A DNA stretch of 64,000 bases from JACKBC01 sp041391125 (GTDB lineage: Bacteria; Chloroflexota; Anaerolineae; Caldilineales; Caldilineaceae). A model generated the notes under the pieces. That model saw only the letters and a list, made by a program, of their open reading frames with translations, searched no databases and had not been told where the DNA came from. The stretch lies in the NCBI GenBank assembly GCA_041391125.1, contig JAWKON010000008.1, forward strand, positions 62,001 through 126,000. The letters run 5' to 3'. A program made the translations under genes and the position numbers. This document shows, piece by piece, positions 46,220 to 56,506 of the stretch (position 1 is its first letter; each line of letters starts with the position of its first letter).

Positions 46220-47128
46220 ATGGCTATAAAAACTCGAACTTACACCGACGCCGATCTTCCTCACCTTCAAACCGCCCTAGCCCGTTGGATTCAACAGGCC
46301 GGCGACTGCGGTTATTATCATGTAGGGCTCATCCCGCATCGCCTCTATGAAGTATACAGCGGCAAACATCCGCTGAGCGAACTGATCCACATTTGGGCGG
46401 AAGGCTCGGAAATTGTAGGCTTCACTTATAGCTTTATGTTTGAAGTCGCTTTTTTTGCCTTTACCAGTCCTCAGTTCCGCGGCTCTCATGTTGAGGTCGA
46501 GATGCTGCGTGCGGCGTCCACCCACACCCTGCGCTTGATCCAGGCCAGCAAACGCACAGACACGGCTGTGATCACCGATGTGTACAATTGCGACCAGGTG
46601 CGCATTGATCTCTTGACCCAGCTGGGCTTCGTTTACGACCGCCTGTGGGACTACATCACCGAACGCTCACTGTCCGAGCCGATTCCACAGCCCGTATTGC
46701 CGCCGGGCTTTACCATCCGCTCCGCCACAATGGATGACTACGCGCAGCTAGCGTCTGTGCGCAATCACTCCTTCAACTCGCAGTGGACGCCCGCAGTTTA
46801 CCGCGACCACGTGATGCGCCGCCCCCACTATCGGCCCGAAAATGAAATTGTGGCGATTGCGCCCGATGGCCGCGTGGCCGCCTTCACCGTGATCTGGCTG
46901 GACCATCTCAACAAGGTGGGCCAATTCGAGCCGGTGGGCACGCACAGCGACTTTCGCCGCTTGGGGCTGGCCCGCGCCATCATGCTGCACGGGTTGGCGC
47001 TGATGCAGCAACGGGGCATGAAACACGCCGCGGTCGAGCATCTGGCGGAAAACGCGCCAGCGCGCGAGCTGTATCGCAGCTTGGGCTTTCAAAAGAAATA
47101 TGAAACTTTGGGCTTCAAGAAAGTTTAG
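46220..47128 (+). CDS. Tandem GNAT acetyltransferase
   Basis: The start is ATG at 46220 (MAIKTRTYTDADLPHLQTAL); TTG at 46202 lacks a ribosome site. Two GNAT-type halves are seen. The N-terminal half is degenerate. The C-terminal half (from about residue 155) has GFTIRSATMDDYAQLASVRN, GQFEPVGTHSDFRRLGLARA, which includes the R/Q-x-x-G-x-A acetyl-CoA loop, and ARELYRSLGFQKKYET. The overall design resembles MshD-like two-domain enzymes. Substrate unknown. It lies just upstream of the suf operon but has its own transcription context. Confidence 0.82.
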   Translation: MAIKTRTYTDADLPHLQTALARWIQQAGDCGYYHVGLIPHRLYEVYSGKHPLSELIHIWAEGSEIVGFTYSFMFEVAFFAFTSPQFRGSHVEVEMLRAASTHTLRLIQASKRTDTAVITDVYNCDQVRIDLLTQLGFVYDRLWDYITERSLSEPIPQPVLPPGFTIRSATMDDYAQLASVRNHSFNSQWTPAVYRDHVMRRPHYRPENEIVAIAPDGRVAAFTVIWLDHLNKVGQFEPVGTHSDFRRLGLARAIMLHGLALMQQRGMKHAAVEHLAENAPARELYRSLGFQKKYETLGFKKV

Positions 47129-47184
47129 GCGACAGATCTCCTTTTCCCCTAATTCCTCTATTAAAATAATTAAAACATATAAAT

Positions 47185-47213
47185 TTGACAATATTCGCCG
47201 CGCCCGCTATACT
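47185..47213 (+). promoter_or_regulatory. suf operon promoter
   Basis: TTGACA at 47185-47190 and TATACT at 47208-47213 are 17 bases apart. Transcription would start near 47220, 45 bases before sufR. SufR would be expected to bind here when it carries a cluster; no clear operator half-sites were called. Confidence 0.75.
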
Positions 47214-47264
47214 ACTAGTCGTTGGACGTTATTGTGCGTGCAAGTGTACACAAGAGGCAATGTT

Positions 47265-47927
47265 ATGGCTTTGGGCATCTATCCCGATAAAGAATCTCCC
47301 ACTTCGCAGATTTTGGAACATCTGCAACGCCGGGGCTCGGCAACCATCAAAGACTTCGAACAGTTATTGGGCGTCACCACCACGGCGGTGCGACAGCATC
47401 TCAACACCCTGCAAGCGGAGGGCTACATCGAGCGCCGCCGCGTCAGTATGGGCGTGGGCCGGCCGCATCACGCCTATTTTGTGACGGACAAGGTACGCGA
47501 ATTGTTAGCCTGCCACTGTGACGATCTGGCGCTGACGCTGCTGGAAGAGGTCTTTGCCTTGGAAGGCGCGGAGAAAGCCAATCTGCTGCTCGACCGCGTG
47601 GGCAAGCGGCTGGCGGATCGCTATCAGCAGTCAGTGCAGTCGGTGGTCTTGCAAGAGCGGGTCAACGAGCTGGCTGGCGCCCTCAGCCGCCACGGCGTGC
47701 TGACCGATGTGGTGGAGCAGGATGGCGATATGATCATGCTCAAGACCTACAATTGCCCCTATCACGATCTGGCGCACGAGCATCAGGAAATCTGCAACAT
47801 GGATCAGAACATGATCCGCCAGGTGCTGGGTTCCGATGTCAGCCTGAGCAGCCGCATTATGGATGGCGACGGCTGCTGCGCCTTCGTGGTGCGTCAGGCG
47901 TCACGGGCGCCGCAGGAAAAAAGCTAA
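47265..47927 (+). CDS. sufR: SufR-type Fe-S-sensing repressor
   Basis: The start is MALGIYPDKESPTSQILEHL at 47265. The DeoR/ArsR-like HTH is SATIKDFEQLLGVTTTAVRQ then HLNTLQAEGYIERRRV. The C-terminal part carries YNCPYHDLAHEHQEIC (C-x12-C) and DGDGCCAF, the cysteines that hold the [4Fe-4S] cluster in SufR. SufR represses the suf operon when Fe-S status is adequate. It is the first gene of the operon and follows a strong promoter. Confidence 0.9.
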   Translation: MALGIYPDKESPTSQILEHLQRRGSATIKDFEQLLGVTTTAVRQHLNTLQAEGYIERRRVSMGVGRPHHAYFVTDKVRELLACHCDDLALTLLEEVFALEGAEKANLLLDRVGKRLADRYQQSVQSVVLQERVNELAGALSRHGVLTDVVEQDGDMIMLKTYNCPYHDLAHEHQEICNMDQNMIRQVLGSDVSLSSRIMDGDGCCAFVVRQASRAPQEKS

Positions 47928-47994
47928 GTTAATAGTAAAAATCTTATAAATCTGTGAAATCTGTTGATCAAAATTCCGAGGAGTTAAAATCGTA

Positions 47995-48804
47995 ATGAGC
48001 ACATTAGAAATCCGCAATCTCCATGCTTCTGTTGAGGATACCGAGATTCTAAAAGGCGTCAATCTGACCCTGCACAGCGGTGAAATCCATGCGTTGATGG
48101 GGCCAAATGGCTCCGGCAAATCGACGCTGGCCTATGTAATTGCCGGCCATCCGCACTATGCAATCACCGATGGTGACATTCTGGTCGATGGCGAAAGCAT
48201 TCTGGACATGGAAGCCGATGAGCGCACCAAAGCGGGCATTTTCCTGGCCTTCCAATATCCGGTGGCCGTGCCGGGCGTCAGCGTGGCCAACTTTTTGCGC
48301 ACAGCGGTCTCCAACGTGCGCGGCTACACCGAGCAGGCGGACAGCAACCGCAGCGGCGTCATCGGCAGCAACTTGATGCCCATGCGCGATTTCCGCCGCG
48401 AGCTGACGGCCAAAATGAAAGAGTTCAACGTGGATGCCAGCTTTGCCCGCCGCTATTTAAACGATGGCTTTTCCGGCGGTGAAAAGAAGCGTACCGAAGT
48501 GCTGCAAATGGCCATGCTGGAGCCCAAGTTCGCCATTCTGGACGAGTCCGATTCCGGGCTGGACATTGACGCGCTGCGCGTGGTGGCCGACGGCATCAAC
48601 AAGCTGGCCACGCCCGAGCGCGGCTTTTTGATGATTACCCACTACCAGCGCCTGCTCAATTACGTCAAGCCCGACTACGTGAGCATTTTCCACGGCGGCC
48701 GCATTGTGAAAACTGGTGGTCCCGAAGTGGCGGAGATGCTCGAAGAGCGCGGCTACGGCTGGGTGGAGCAGGAGTTCGGTGAAGGTGAGTTGGTGGCAGC
48801 GTAA
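47995..48804 (+). CDS. sufC: Fe-S assembly ATPase SufC
   Basis: The 269-aa ABC-type ATPase has IHALMGPNGSGKSTLAYVIA (Walker A), FLAFQYPVAVPGVSVANFLR (Q-loop), FSGGEKKRTEVLQMAML (signature), FAILDESDSGLDIDALRVVA (Walker B and D-loop) and the H-switch MITHYQRLL, all typical of SufC. It powers the SufBCD scaffold that builds Fe-S clusters. AT-rich family H repeats lie on both sides of it in the operon. Confidence 0.95.
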   Translation: MSTLEIRNLHASVEDTEILKGVNLTLHSGEIHALMGPNGSGKSTLAYVIAGHPHYAITDGDILVDGESILDMEADERTKAGIFLAFQYPVAVPGVSVANFLRTAVSNVRGYTEQADSNRSGVIGSNLMPMRDFRRELTAKMKEFNVDASFARRYLNDGFSGGEKKRTEVLQMAMLEPKFAILDESDSGLDIDALRVVADGINKLATPERGFLMITHYQRLLNYVKPDYVSIFHGGRIVKTGGPEVAEMLEERGYGWVEQEFGEGELVAA

Positions 48805-48952
48805 CGATTATAGAACACAGATTGCACAGATTTGACAGATTTTCACAGATTTTTTCTGGAAGAAATCCGCAGAAATCTGTTTCATCAGTCTGATCAGTGT
48901 TCCCTTCTTTTTGAACTGCCGAATATTAGAGCCGAAAGGGAGTGTTTAACAC

Positions 48953-50368
48953 ATGGCGCACGAAGAAGATCTGAAACAACTTGATGGTGTAAAAGACGAA
49001 TATCAGTACGGCTTTCATGATGAGATTGAAGCCGTTTTTAAGGCCGAGAAGGGGCTGAACCACGCCGTGATCGACCAGATTTCCGATCACAAAAACGAGC
49101 CGGACTGGATGCGCGAATTCCGGCACCAGGCGCTGGACATTTTTCTGGCCAAGCCGGATGTGACCTGGGGCGCCGATCTAAGCGGCATCGATTATGACGA
49201 CATTTATTACTATTTAAAGCCGTCGGCCGGCGCCGAAAAGTCGTGGGACGACGTGCCGGAAAATATCAAGAACACCTTTGACCGGCTGGGCATCCCCGAG
49301 GCCGAACGCAAGTTCCTGGCCGGTGTGGGCGCCCAGTATGATTCTGAGGTGGTCTACCACAGCCTGCGCGAAGAGTGGGAAAAGATCGGCGTGGTCTTCC
49401 TGGATATGGACAGCGGGTTGCGCGAGCACGAAGACATTGTGCGCGAATATTTCGCCACCATTATCCCGGCGGCAGACAACAAATTTGCCGCACTCAACAG
49501 CGCAGTCTGGAGCGGCGGCAGCTTTGTGTACGTGCCTAAGGGCGTCCACGTGGATATTCCGCTACAGGCCTATTTCCGCATCAACCAGGAGAACATGGGC
49601 CAATTCGAGCGCACGCTGATCATTGTGGAAGAGGGCGCCAGCGTCCACTATGTGGAAGGCTGCACGGCGCCGGTCTATTCGAGCAACAGCCTGCACAGCG
49701 CCGTGGTGGAAATCATCATCAAAAAGGGCGCCCGCTGCCGCTACACCACCATCCAAAACTGGAGCACCGATGTCTATAACCTGGTGACCAAGCGCGCCGT
49801 GGCGTATGAAGGCGCCACCATGGAGTGGGTGGATGGCAACCTGGGCTCCAAGGTAACCATGAAATATCCGGCGGTCTACATGATGGGTCCCAAGGCGCAC
49901 GGCGAAATCCTCTCCATTGCGTTTGCCGGTCACGGTCAACACCAGGATGCGGGTGGCAAAGTGGTGCATGGCGCGCCCAATACCAGCTCCAAAATTATCT
50001 CCAAATCCATCAGCAAAGATGGCGGCCGCGCCAGCTATCGCGGTCTGCTCAAGGTGGCCAAGGGCGCCTACAACAGCCGCAGCAATGTGGTCTGCGATGC
50101 GCTGCTGCTGGATGAAGCCAGCCGCTCCGACACCTATCCCTACATTGAGATCGAAGAGGACAACGTGAGCATCGGCCACGAAGCATCGGTCAGCAAGATT
50201 GGCGAGGAGCAGCTTTTCTACCTCATGAGCCGCGGCATCAGCGAGGACGAGGCGTCGGCCATGATTGTGGGCGGCTTTATTGAGCCGCTGGTCAAAGAGC
50301 TGCCCATGGAATACGCCGTGGAAATGAACCGGCTGATCCAGTTGCAGATGGAAGGCAGTATTGGGTAA
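48953..50368 (+). CDS. sufB: Fe-S scaffold protein SufB
   Basis: The 471-aa protein carries SufB landmarks: DKNEPDWMREFR-type start (ISDHKNEPDWMREFRHQALD), FVYVPKGVHVDIPLQAYFRI, VHYVEGCTAPVYSSNSLHSA with the conserved cluster-related Cys, HGAPNTSSKIISKSISKDGG and SISIGHEAS-like DNVSIGHEASVSKIG. The length matches the family. With SufC and SufD it forms the SufBC2D complex in the cytoplasm. Good AAAGGGAG ribosome site before ATG at 48953. Confidence 0.95.
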   Translation: MAHEEDLKQLDGVKDEYQYGFHDEIEAVFKAEKGLNHAVIDQISDHKNEPDWMREFRHQALDIFLAKPDVTWGADLSGIDYDDIYYYLKPSAGAEKSWDDVPENIKNTFDRLGIPEAERKFLAGVGAQYDSEVVYHSLREEWEKIGVVFLDMDSGLREHEDIVREYFATIIPAADNKFAALNSAVWSGGSFVYVPKGVHVDIPLQAYFRINQENMGQFERTLIIVEEGASVHYVEGCTAPVYSSNSLHSAVVEIIIKKGARCRYTTIQNWSTDVYNLVTKRAVAYEGATMEWVDGNLGSKVTMKYPAVYMMGPKAHGEILSIAFAGHGQHQDAGGKVVHGAPNTSSKIISKSISKDGGRASYRGLLKVAKGAYNSRSNVVCDALLLDEASRSDTYPYIEIEEDNVSIGHEASVSKIGEEQLFYLMSRGISEDEASAMIVGGFIEPLVKELPMEYAVEMNRLIQLQMEGSIG

Positions 50369-50399
50369 AAAATTTACGATTTTGAATTTATGAGGGAAT

Positions 50400-50463
50400 G
50401 ATCAACAGATTACACAGATTACACAGATTAAAAATCTTTCAAATCTGTGTAATCTGTTGATCC
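50400..50463. repeat. AT-rich inverted repeat, family H (sufB-sufD gap)
   Basis: GATCAACAGATTACACAGAT is complemented by ATCTGTGTAATCTGTTGATC about 23 bases further. Related copies lie near 17040-17190, 47950, 48825-48895, 51856-51995, 57926 and 58090. Confidence 0.75.
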
Positions 50464-50508
50464 AAAATCTCGTAAATCGTAAATCTGAGATCCGAAATGG
50501 AGATATAA

Positions 50509-51843
<1,335 letters not shown>

Positions 51844-51855
51844 ACAGCAGAAAAC

Positions 51856-51995
51856 GATCAACAGATTACACAGATTTGAAAGATTAGAAATTGAACTACA
51901 GATTTTACAGATTTAGGCTTCACAAAATATCTGTGTGAATCTGTATAATCTGTAGTAAAAAAGAAATCTTTAGAATCTGCGTAATCTGTTGATCC
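51856..51995. repeat. AT-rich repeat, family H, compound copy after sufD
   Basis: It begins GATCAACAGATTACACAGAT and ends ATCTGCGTAATCTGTTGATC, with further partial units between. It fills nearly the whole gap between sufD and the small ORF at 52015. Confidence 0.7.
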
Positions 51996-52014
51996 ATTCC
52001 CAGATTTGGAGAGT

Positions 52015-52116
52015 ATGGTGAATCCCAAACCCCAACTGCTCCTGTGTCTGAATGTGTATGAAGTGCAGAAGCTCTTTGGCCAATATTATGCGGGATGCAT
52101 CTGTATAACGCCCTAA
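52015..52116 (+). CDS. Small ORF, 33 aa, between sufD and terminator
   Basis: ATG at 52015 follows GGAG closely. The peptide is MVNPKPQLLLCLNVYEVQKL then FGQYYAGCICITP. It has three Cys (LLLCLN and GCIC). Its stop is directly followed by, and partly inside, the hairpin terminator at 52110-52138. No family is recognised. It may be a real small protein of the suf operon or a chance ORF. Confidence 0.35.
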   Translation: MVNPKPQLLLCLNVYEVQKLFGQYYAGCICITP

Positions 52117-52138
52117 GGATTCAGTGAGTCCTTAGGGC
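52110..52138 (+). terminator. Terminator-like hairpin at the end of the sufRCBD unit
   Basis: GCCCTAAGGA and TCCTTAGGGC form a perfect 10-bp stem with a 9-base loop, followed by ATTTC. It probably ends the sufR-sufC-sufB-sufD transcript. Confidence 0.7.
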
Positions 52139-52190
52139 ATTTCAATGCAATGGCCATAAAATACTGGTTCTCTGCGCAATTGTGGGGTAG

Positions 52191-52241
52191 CGGCGGTTGA
52201 GTAGGCTGGTGCAGTTTCCAGCCATATCGAAACCAAAGCGG
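52191..52241 (-). repeat. Dispersed repeat, family A, copy 3 (reverse)
   Basis: Read on the minus strand it gives CCGCTTTGGTTTCGATATGG, stem GGCTGG/CCAGCC and CTACTCAACCGCCG, matching the other three copies. Confidence 0.8.
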
Positions 52242-52302
52242 CTCCATCTCTCAAAACATCAAAGAGCCAGAATAATCTCAGACCAAAAGGGAGAATAATA
52301 TT

Positions 52303-53160
52303 ATGTCGATTGAACAAAAAGGCTACGCCCACCCCACAGCGCTGGTCAGCACTGCCTGGGTGGTGGAGCATTTGAATGACCCCAACGTACGCTTGATTGA
52401 AAGCAACGAAGATATTCTGCTCTACGACGTGGAGCACATTCCCGGCGCCGTCAAGGTGGATTGGCACACCGATCTGAACGATGCGCTGGTGCGCTATTAT
52501 GTGAGCAAAGCGGATTTTGAGGAATTGCTGCGGCGCAACGGTATAGGCAACGATACCACCGTGGTCTTTTACGGTGACAAAAATAACTGGTGGGCCACCT
52601 ATGCGTTCTGGGTCTTCCAGCTCTTTGGCCACACCAATGCCAAAGTAATGGACGGCGGCCGCGCCAAGTGGATCGAAGAAAAGCGCCCCATGACGCGCGC
52701 AAAGCCCAGCTATGCCCGCACCAATTACGTGGCCAAGGAGCGCAACGACGCCCCCATCCGCGCCTTCCGCAACGACGTGCTGGATCATATTAAGGCCAAC
52801 GGCAAGCTGGTGGATGTGCGCAGCCCCGGCGAATACAAGGGCGAACTGCTGCACATGCCGGACTATCCGCAAGAGGGCGCCGTGCGCGGCGGTCACATTC
52901 CGGGCGCCAATAATGTGCCGTGGGCCCGCGCCGCCAACCCCGATGGCACCTTCAAAAGCGCCGCCGATCTGCGCGCCATTTATGAAGAGGAGCAAGGGCT
53001 GAACGCCAGCGACAAGGTCGTGGCCTACTGCCGCATCGGCGAACGCAGCAGCCACACCTGGTTTGTGCTCACCTATCTGCTCGGCTACAATAACGTGCGT
53101 AACTACGACGGCTCCTGGACCGAGTGGGGGAACGCGGTCGGGCTGCCGATTGAAAAATAG
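52303..53160 (+). CDS. Two-domain rhodanese-type sulfurtransferase
   Basis: The 285-aa protein has two rhodanese domains. The first (IESNEDILLYDVEHIPGAVK) lacks a Cys loop. The second has VDVRSPGEYKGEL, GGHIPGANNVPWARAANPDG and the active-site loop VAYCRIGERSSHTWFVL with Cys243. It would move sulfane sulfur from thiosulfate or 3-mercaptopyruvate. Placed between sufD and sufS, it may supply or relay sulfur for cluster assembly; that is inference from context. Another rhodanese gene lies at the end of the window. Confidence 0.92.
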   Translation: MSIEQKGYAHPTALVSTAWVVEHLNDPNVRLIESNEDILLYDVEHIPGAVKVDWHTDLNDALVRYYVSKADFEELLRRNGIGNDTTVVFYGDKNNWWATYAFWVFQLFGHTNAKVMDGGRAKWIEEKRPMTRAKPSYARTNYVAKERNDAPIRAFRNDVLDHIKANGKLVDVRSPGEYKGELLHMPDYPQEGAVRGGHIPGANNVPWARAANPDGTFKSAADLRAIYEEEQGLNASDKVVAYCRIGERSSHTWFVLTYLLGYNNVRNYDGSWTEWGNAVGLPIEK

Positions 53161-53161
53161 C

Positions 53162-53232
53162 AGGGGTGAAAGGGGGAAAGGGAGAAGGGGCGCCAATGCC
53201 CCCTTTCCCCCCTTCTCCCTTTCCCCCTTTCT
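53162..53232. repeat. Purine-rich inverted repeat, family G, copy 2
   Basis: An AGGGGGAAAGGGAGAAGGGG run is followed after GCGCCAATG by its pyrimidine complement. It lies just before sufS. Confidence 0.7.
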
Positions 53233-53249
53233 GCATTTACGGAATAACT

Positions 53250-54484
53250 ATGGAAGCAACACTAAACGATCGCACCGCCGAACTCGCCGCCCAATTCCCG
53301 ATCCTGCGGCGGGAGGTGCATGGGAAGCGGCTGGTCTATTTAGATAATGCGGCCAGTAGCCAGAAGCCGGCAGCGGTGCTGGACGTGATGGAGCGCTATT
53401 ATCGGCAGTCCAATGCCAACGTACATCGCGGTGTGCATACGCTAAGCGAAGAGGCCACGGCGCTCTATGAGGATGCGCGGTGCGCGTGGCGCGCTTTATC
53501 AACGCTCCCAGCGACAAACAGGTCATCTTTACGCGCGGGACGACCGAGGGCATCAATCTGGTGGCGCAGACGTGGGGGCGCGCCAATTTGGGGCCGGGCG
53601 ACGAAGTGCTGATCACGCAGATGGAGCACCACAGCAACATTGTGCCGTGGCAAATTCTGCGCGACCAGATTGGCTTTACGCTGCGCTATATTCCGATTAC
53701 GCCTGAGCGGTGAATTGACTTGAGCGGGCTGAATGCACTGCTCAACGAGCGGACCAAGCTGCTCAGTTTTGTCCACGCCAGCAACGTATTGGGGACCGTC
53801 AATCCGGTGCAACAACTGGTGCAGGCGGCGCGGCAAGTCGGCGCCAAAGTGCTCATCGACGGCGCGCAGAGCGTTCCCCACATGCCCATTGACGTGCAGG
53901 CGCTGGATGCCGACTTCTTTGTTTTTAGCAGCCACAAAATGTGCGGTCCCACCGGCGTGGGCGTACTTTACGGCAAGCGCGATTTGCTGGAGGCCATGCC
54001 CCCCTTCATGGGCGGCGGCGACATGATCCGCTCCGTGACTATGACCGAGAGCCGTTGAAACGCATTTCCCTATAAATTTGAGGCCGGCACGCCCGCCATT
54101 GCCGAGGTCATCGGTCTGGGCGCGGCAGTCGACTTTTTGACCAACGTGGGCATGGGCTGGATACACGACCACGAACAGATGTTGACGCGCTATGCCTATG
54201 AGCGGCTGAGCCAAGTGGAAGGGCTGCGTATGCTGGGGCCAGAGCCGGGAAAACGGGGCGGGCTCATTGCTTTTACGCTGGGCGACATTCACCCACACGA
54301 TATTTCCGCTGCGCTGGATATGGATGGTATCGCCATCCGCGCCGGCCATCACTGTGCGCAGCCGGTGCATGACTGCTATAATATAGCTGCCAGCGCCCGC
54401 GCCAGCTTCTATCTATATAACACAACGGAAGATGTGGATCTGCTGGCGGAAAGTCTGGAAAAGGCGCACAAATTGTTTGGATAA
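53250..54484 (+). CDS. sufS: Cysteine desulfurase SufS (about three frame breaks)
   Basis: The start is ATG at 53250. The text reads FPILRREVHGKRLVYLDNAA, SSQKPAAVLDVMERYYRQSN and NVHRGVHTLSEEA. After a break near 53485 it reads ARFINAPSDKQVIFTRGTTE and LITQMEHHSNIVPW. After a break near 53712 it reads VHASNVLGTVNPVQQLVQAA and FFVFSSHKMCGPTGVGVLYG with the PLP Lys. After a break near 54057 it reads FEAGTPAIAEVIGLGAAVDF and IRAGHHCAQPVHDCYN with the catalytic Cys. It takes sulfur from cysteine for the SufBCD scaffold. About 411 codons, typical length. The breaks are probably sequence errors. Confidence 0.9.
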
Positions 54485-54628
54485 TCCCATGGTATAGCAC
54501 CAAATTTACGACCTGATTTTTGTTTATGAGAAAGTTTGGAACATTTGAACTCAACGTGGTCACTGTTGCGTTGAATACGCTGGGCGGCTCAGTATTGAAT
54601 CAGGTCATGCAATAACCTTCCTTACATC

Positions 54629-55718
54629 ATGTTAGACAAAATCCATTCAGCACAAGCCACCCTACAAGAAGCGTCCCCTTCCTCTGGAGCCCCCCCAAAA
54701 AAGGGCGCGACACGCACTTTGCGCATTATTCTGACTCTCTTAGTCGGCGTGGGGGCGTTGTACGCAATTTTTGCTGCCGCCGTCACGTCGCCGCAAGGGC
54801 TCTTTTTCGTAACGGAACGGGGACAAATCTTTGTCACTATCTTTTTGGGCATTTTTATAGAAGCTGTTCCTTTTTTGCTGGCCGGTTCCATTGTATCTGG
54901 CTTTATCGCGGTCTTTGTGGATCAGCAGATGTTGGCGCGCTATTTACCGCGGCAGCCAATTTTGGCCACGCTGGTGGGCGCCGGACTGGGCATTGTCTTT
55001 CCAGTGTGTGAATGTGGCGTAGTGCCGGTTACGCGTCGGCTTTATGAAAAGGGATTGCCCATGTCTATGGGCATTGCGTTTCTGCTGGCGGCCCCTGTGA
55101 TTAACCCGGTCGTTATTGTGAGCACCTACGCCGCCTTTGGTTGGGGGACGGTTCTCATCGGCCGTATGCTGCTGAGCCTGGTGATTGCCTTTTGGTGGGA
55201 CTGGTTTTTTATCGCGCTGCTCTCCATGAAACACTGTTGCCGGATGTGGAGCATGCCCATCACACAGCCCATGCGCACTCACGCGCCGCGGCAGGTCTAG
55301 GGAATCCCTTAGGTGTGCGCATCTGGCGCAGCTTGCGCACGGCGGGTGATGACTTTATGGATATGGCGCGCTATCTGATTATCGGCTCCATGTTGGCGGC
55401 GGCCATGCAAACTGCTGTGCCGCAGGCCGCGTTGATTGCCGTGGGGCAGGGGCCGGTCGTGTCGGTGCTGGCCATGCAGGCGCTGGCCTTTGTGCTTTCC
55501 GTCTGCTCTACTGTGGATGCGTTTCTGGCGCTGGCCTTTACGCAGACCTTTACTAGCGGCTCCATTCTGGCCTTTTTGGTCTTTGGCCCATGGTGGATAT
55601 TAAGAGTGCGCTCATGTTTATGGGCGTCTTCCAAAAGCGCACGGTCATCTACTTGATTCTGCTGCCATTTCTCTTTACGCTGCTCTTTGGCGTTTTCTGG
55701 AATCTGAATATTGGGTAA
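54629..55718 (+). CDS. DUF318/YraQ-type permease (two frame breaks)
   Basis: The polytopic protein has IFVTIFLGIFIEAVPFLLAG, the family-specific GIVFPVCECGVVPVTRRLYE and FLLAAPVINPVVIVSTYAAF. After a break near 55225 comes a linker and MDMARYLIIGSMLAAAMQTA then VCSTVDAFLALAFTQTFTSG, and after a break near 55590 a last helix ending WNLNIG. YcgR-type permeases of this family pair with DUF1980 proteins, as here. Some relatives are under zinc control (known for B. subtilis ycgR/ycgQ). The transported substrate is unknown. Confidence 0.82.
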
Positions 55719-55728
55719 TTTTATCGAT

Positions 55729-56506
55729 ATGTCAAACCCGCGCCTGCAGAGCGCGTTCAAGAGTTTGGCGCTCTTTGGGTTGGCCATCTTTCTCTATACG
55801 CGTATTGTCAACGGTACGCTGCTCTTTATATTAATCAGCGCTTTGCATGGCTTACGCTGGCAGCCACCATCGGACTGGTGTTGGTTGCCGTGAGCTATCG
55901 GCCGGTGCTGCGCCAGGCGGCTGGACGCGCTGACGCCCATGATGCCGATTGTCATACACCTGACCATGTTGGTCACGACCATGCCGACCATGACCACAGC
56001 CTGCATTGGGGCGGGCTGCTCATTGTCATTTTGCCCGTCGCGTTGGGCATTCTGGTTCCGCCGCAGCCGTTGGGCGTCTCGGCGCTGGCCACGCGAGATA
56101 ACCGTGGGCGCACCTTCAGGCATGCCAGCCGCCATTCGCACCGCCACCGAAAAGACCGATGGAGATAAAAATATTCTGGATTGGGCCTACGAATTTCAGG
56201 CCTCCGATCTGGCGCAGGTGGCGGGACGAGAAGCCAACGTGATTGGGTTCGTTTATAAAGATGAACAGTTTGGCGCCAATGCGTTTTCGGTGGCGCGTTA
56301 TGTGGTGAGCTGTTGCGTGGCGGACGCAGCGTACGCCGGCCTGTTGGTGCAGTGGCCCGATGTGGCCGCTTTAGAGAACGATCAATGGGTGCGTGTGGCC
56401 GGCCATTTTGAATTGATCGAGAAGAATGGGCAAACCACCCCAATTTTGATTGCCAAAAGCATTAGAGCACAACTCGCAGCCAAATCAGCCGTATCTGTAT
56501 CCATGA
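55729..56506 (+). CDS. DUF1980/TIGR03943 (YcgQ-like) membrane protein (about three frame breaks)
   Basis: ATG at 55729. Helices ALFGLAIFLYTRI and LTLAATIGLVLVAVSYRP are followed by a His/Asp-rich loop (HDADCHTPDHVGHDHADHDH) and a third helix, LLIVILPVALGILVPPQPL. The extracytoplasmic domain has ILDWAYEFQASDLAQVAGRE, VIGFVYKDEQF, FSVARYVVSCCVADA and DVAALENDQWVRVAGHFEL. The frame-corrected end is NQPYLYP with TGA at 56504-56506, overlapping the next ATG. This is the standard C-terminus of the family. It partners the permease just upstream. The His-rich loop suggests metal binding. Confidence 0.75.

Noticed and set aside
52132..53196. 354-codon minus-strand open frame
   Set aside because: Antisense of the rhodanese gene at 52303, whose active-site motifs are unambiguous.
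53486..54060. SufS as a pseudogene
   Set aside because: All catalytic residues are present in the corrected frames, and the rest of the suf operon is intact, so sequence error is more likely.
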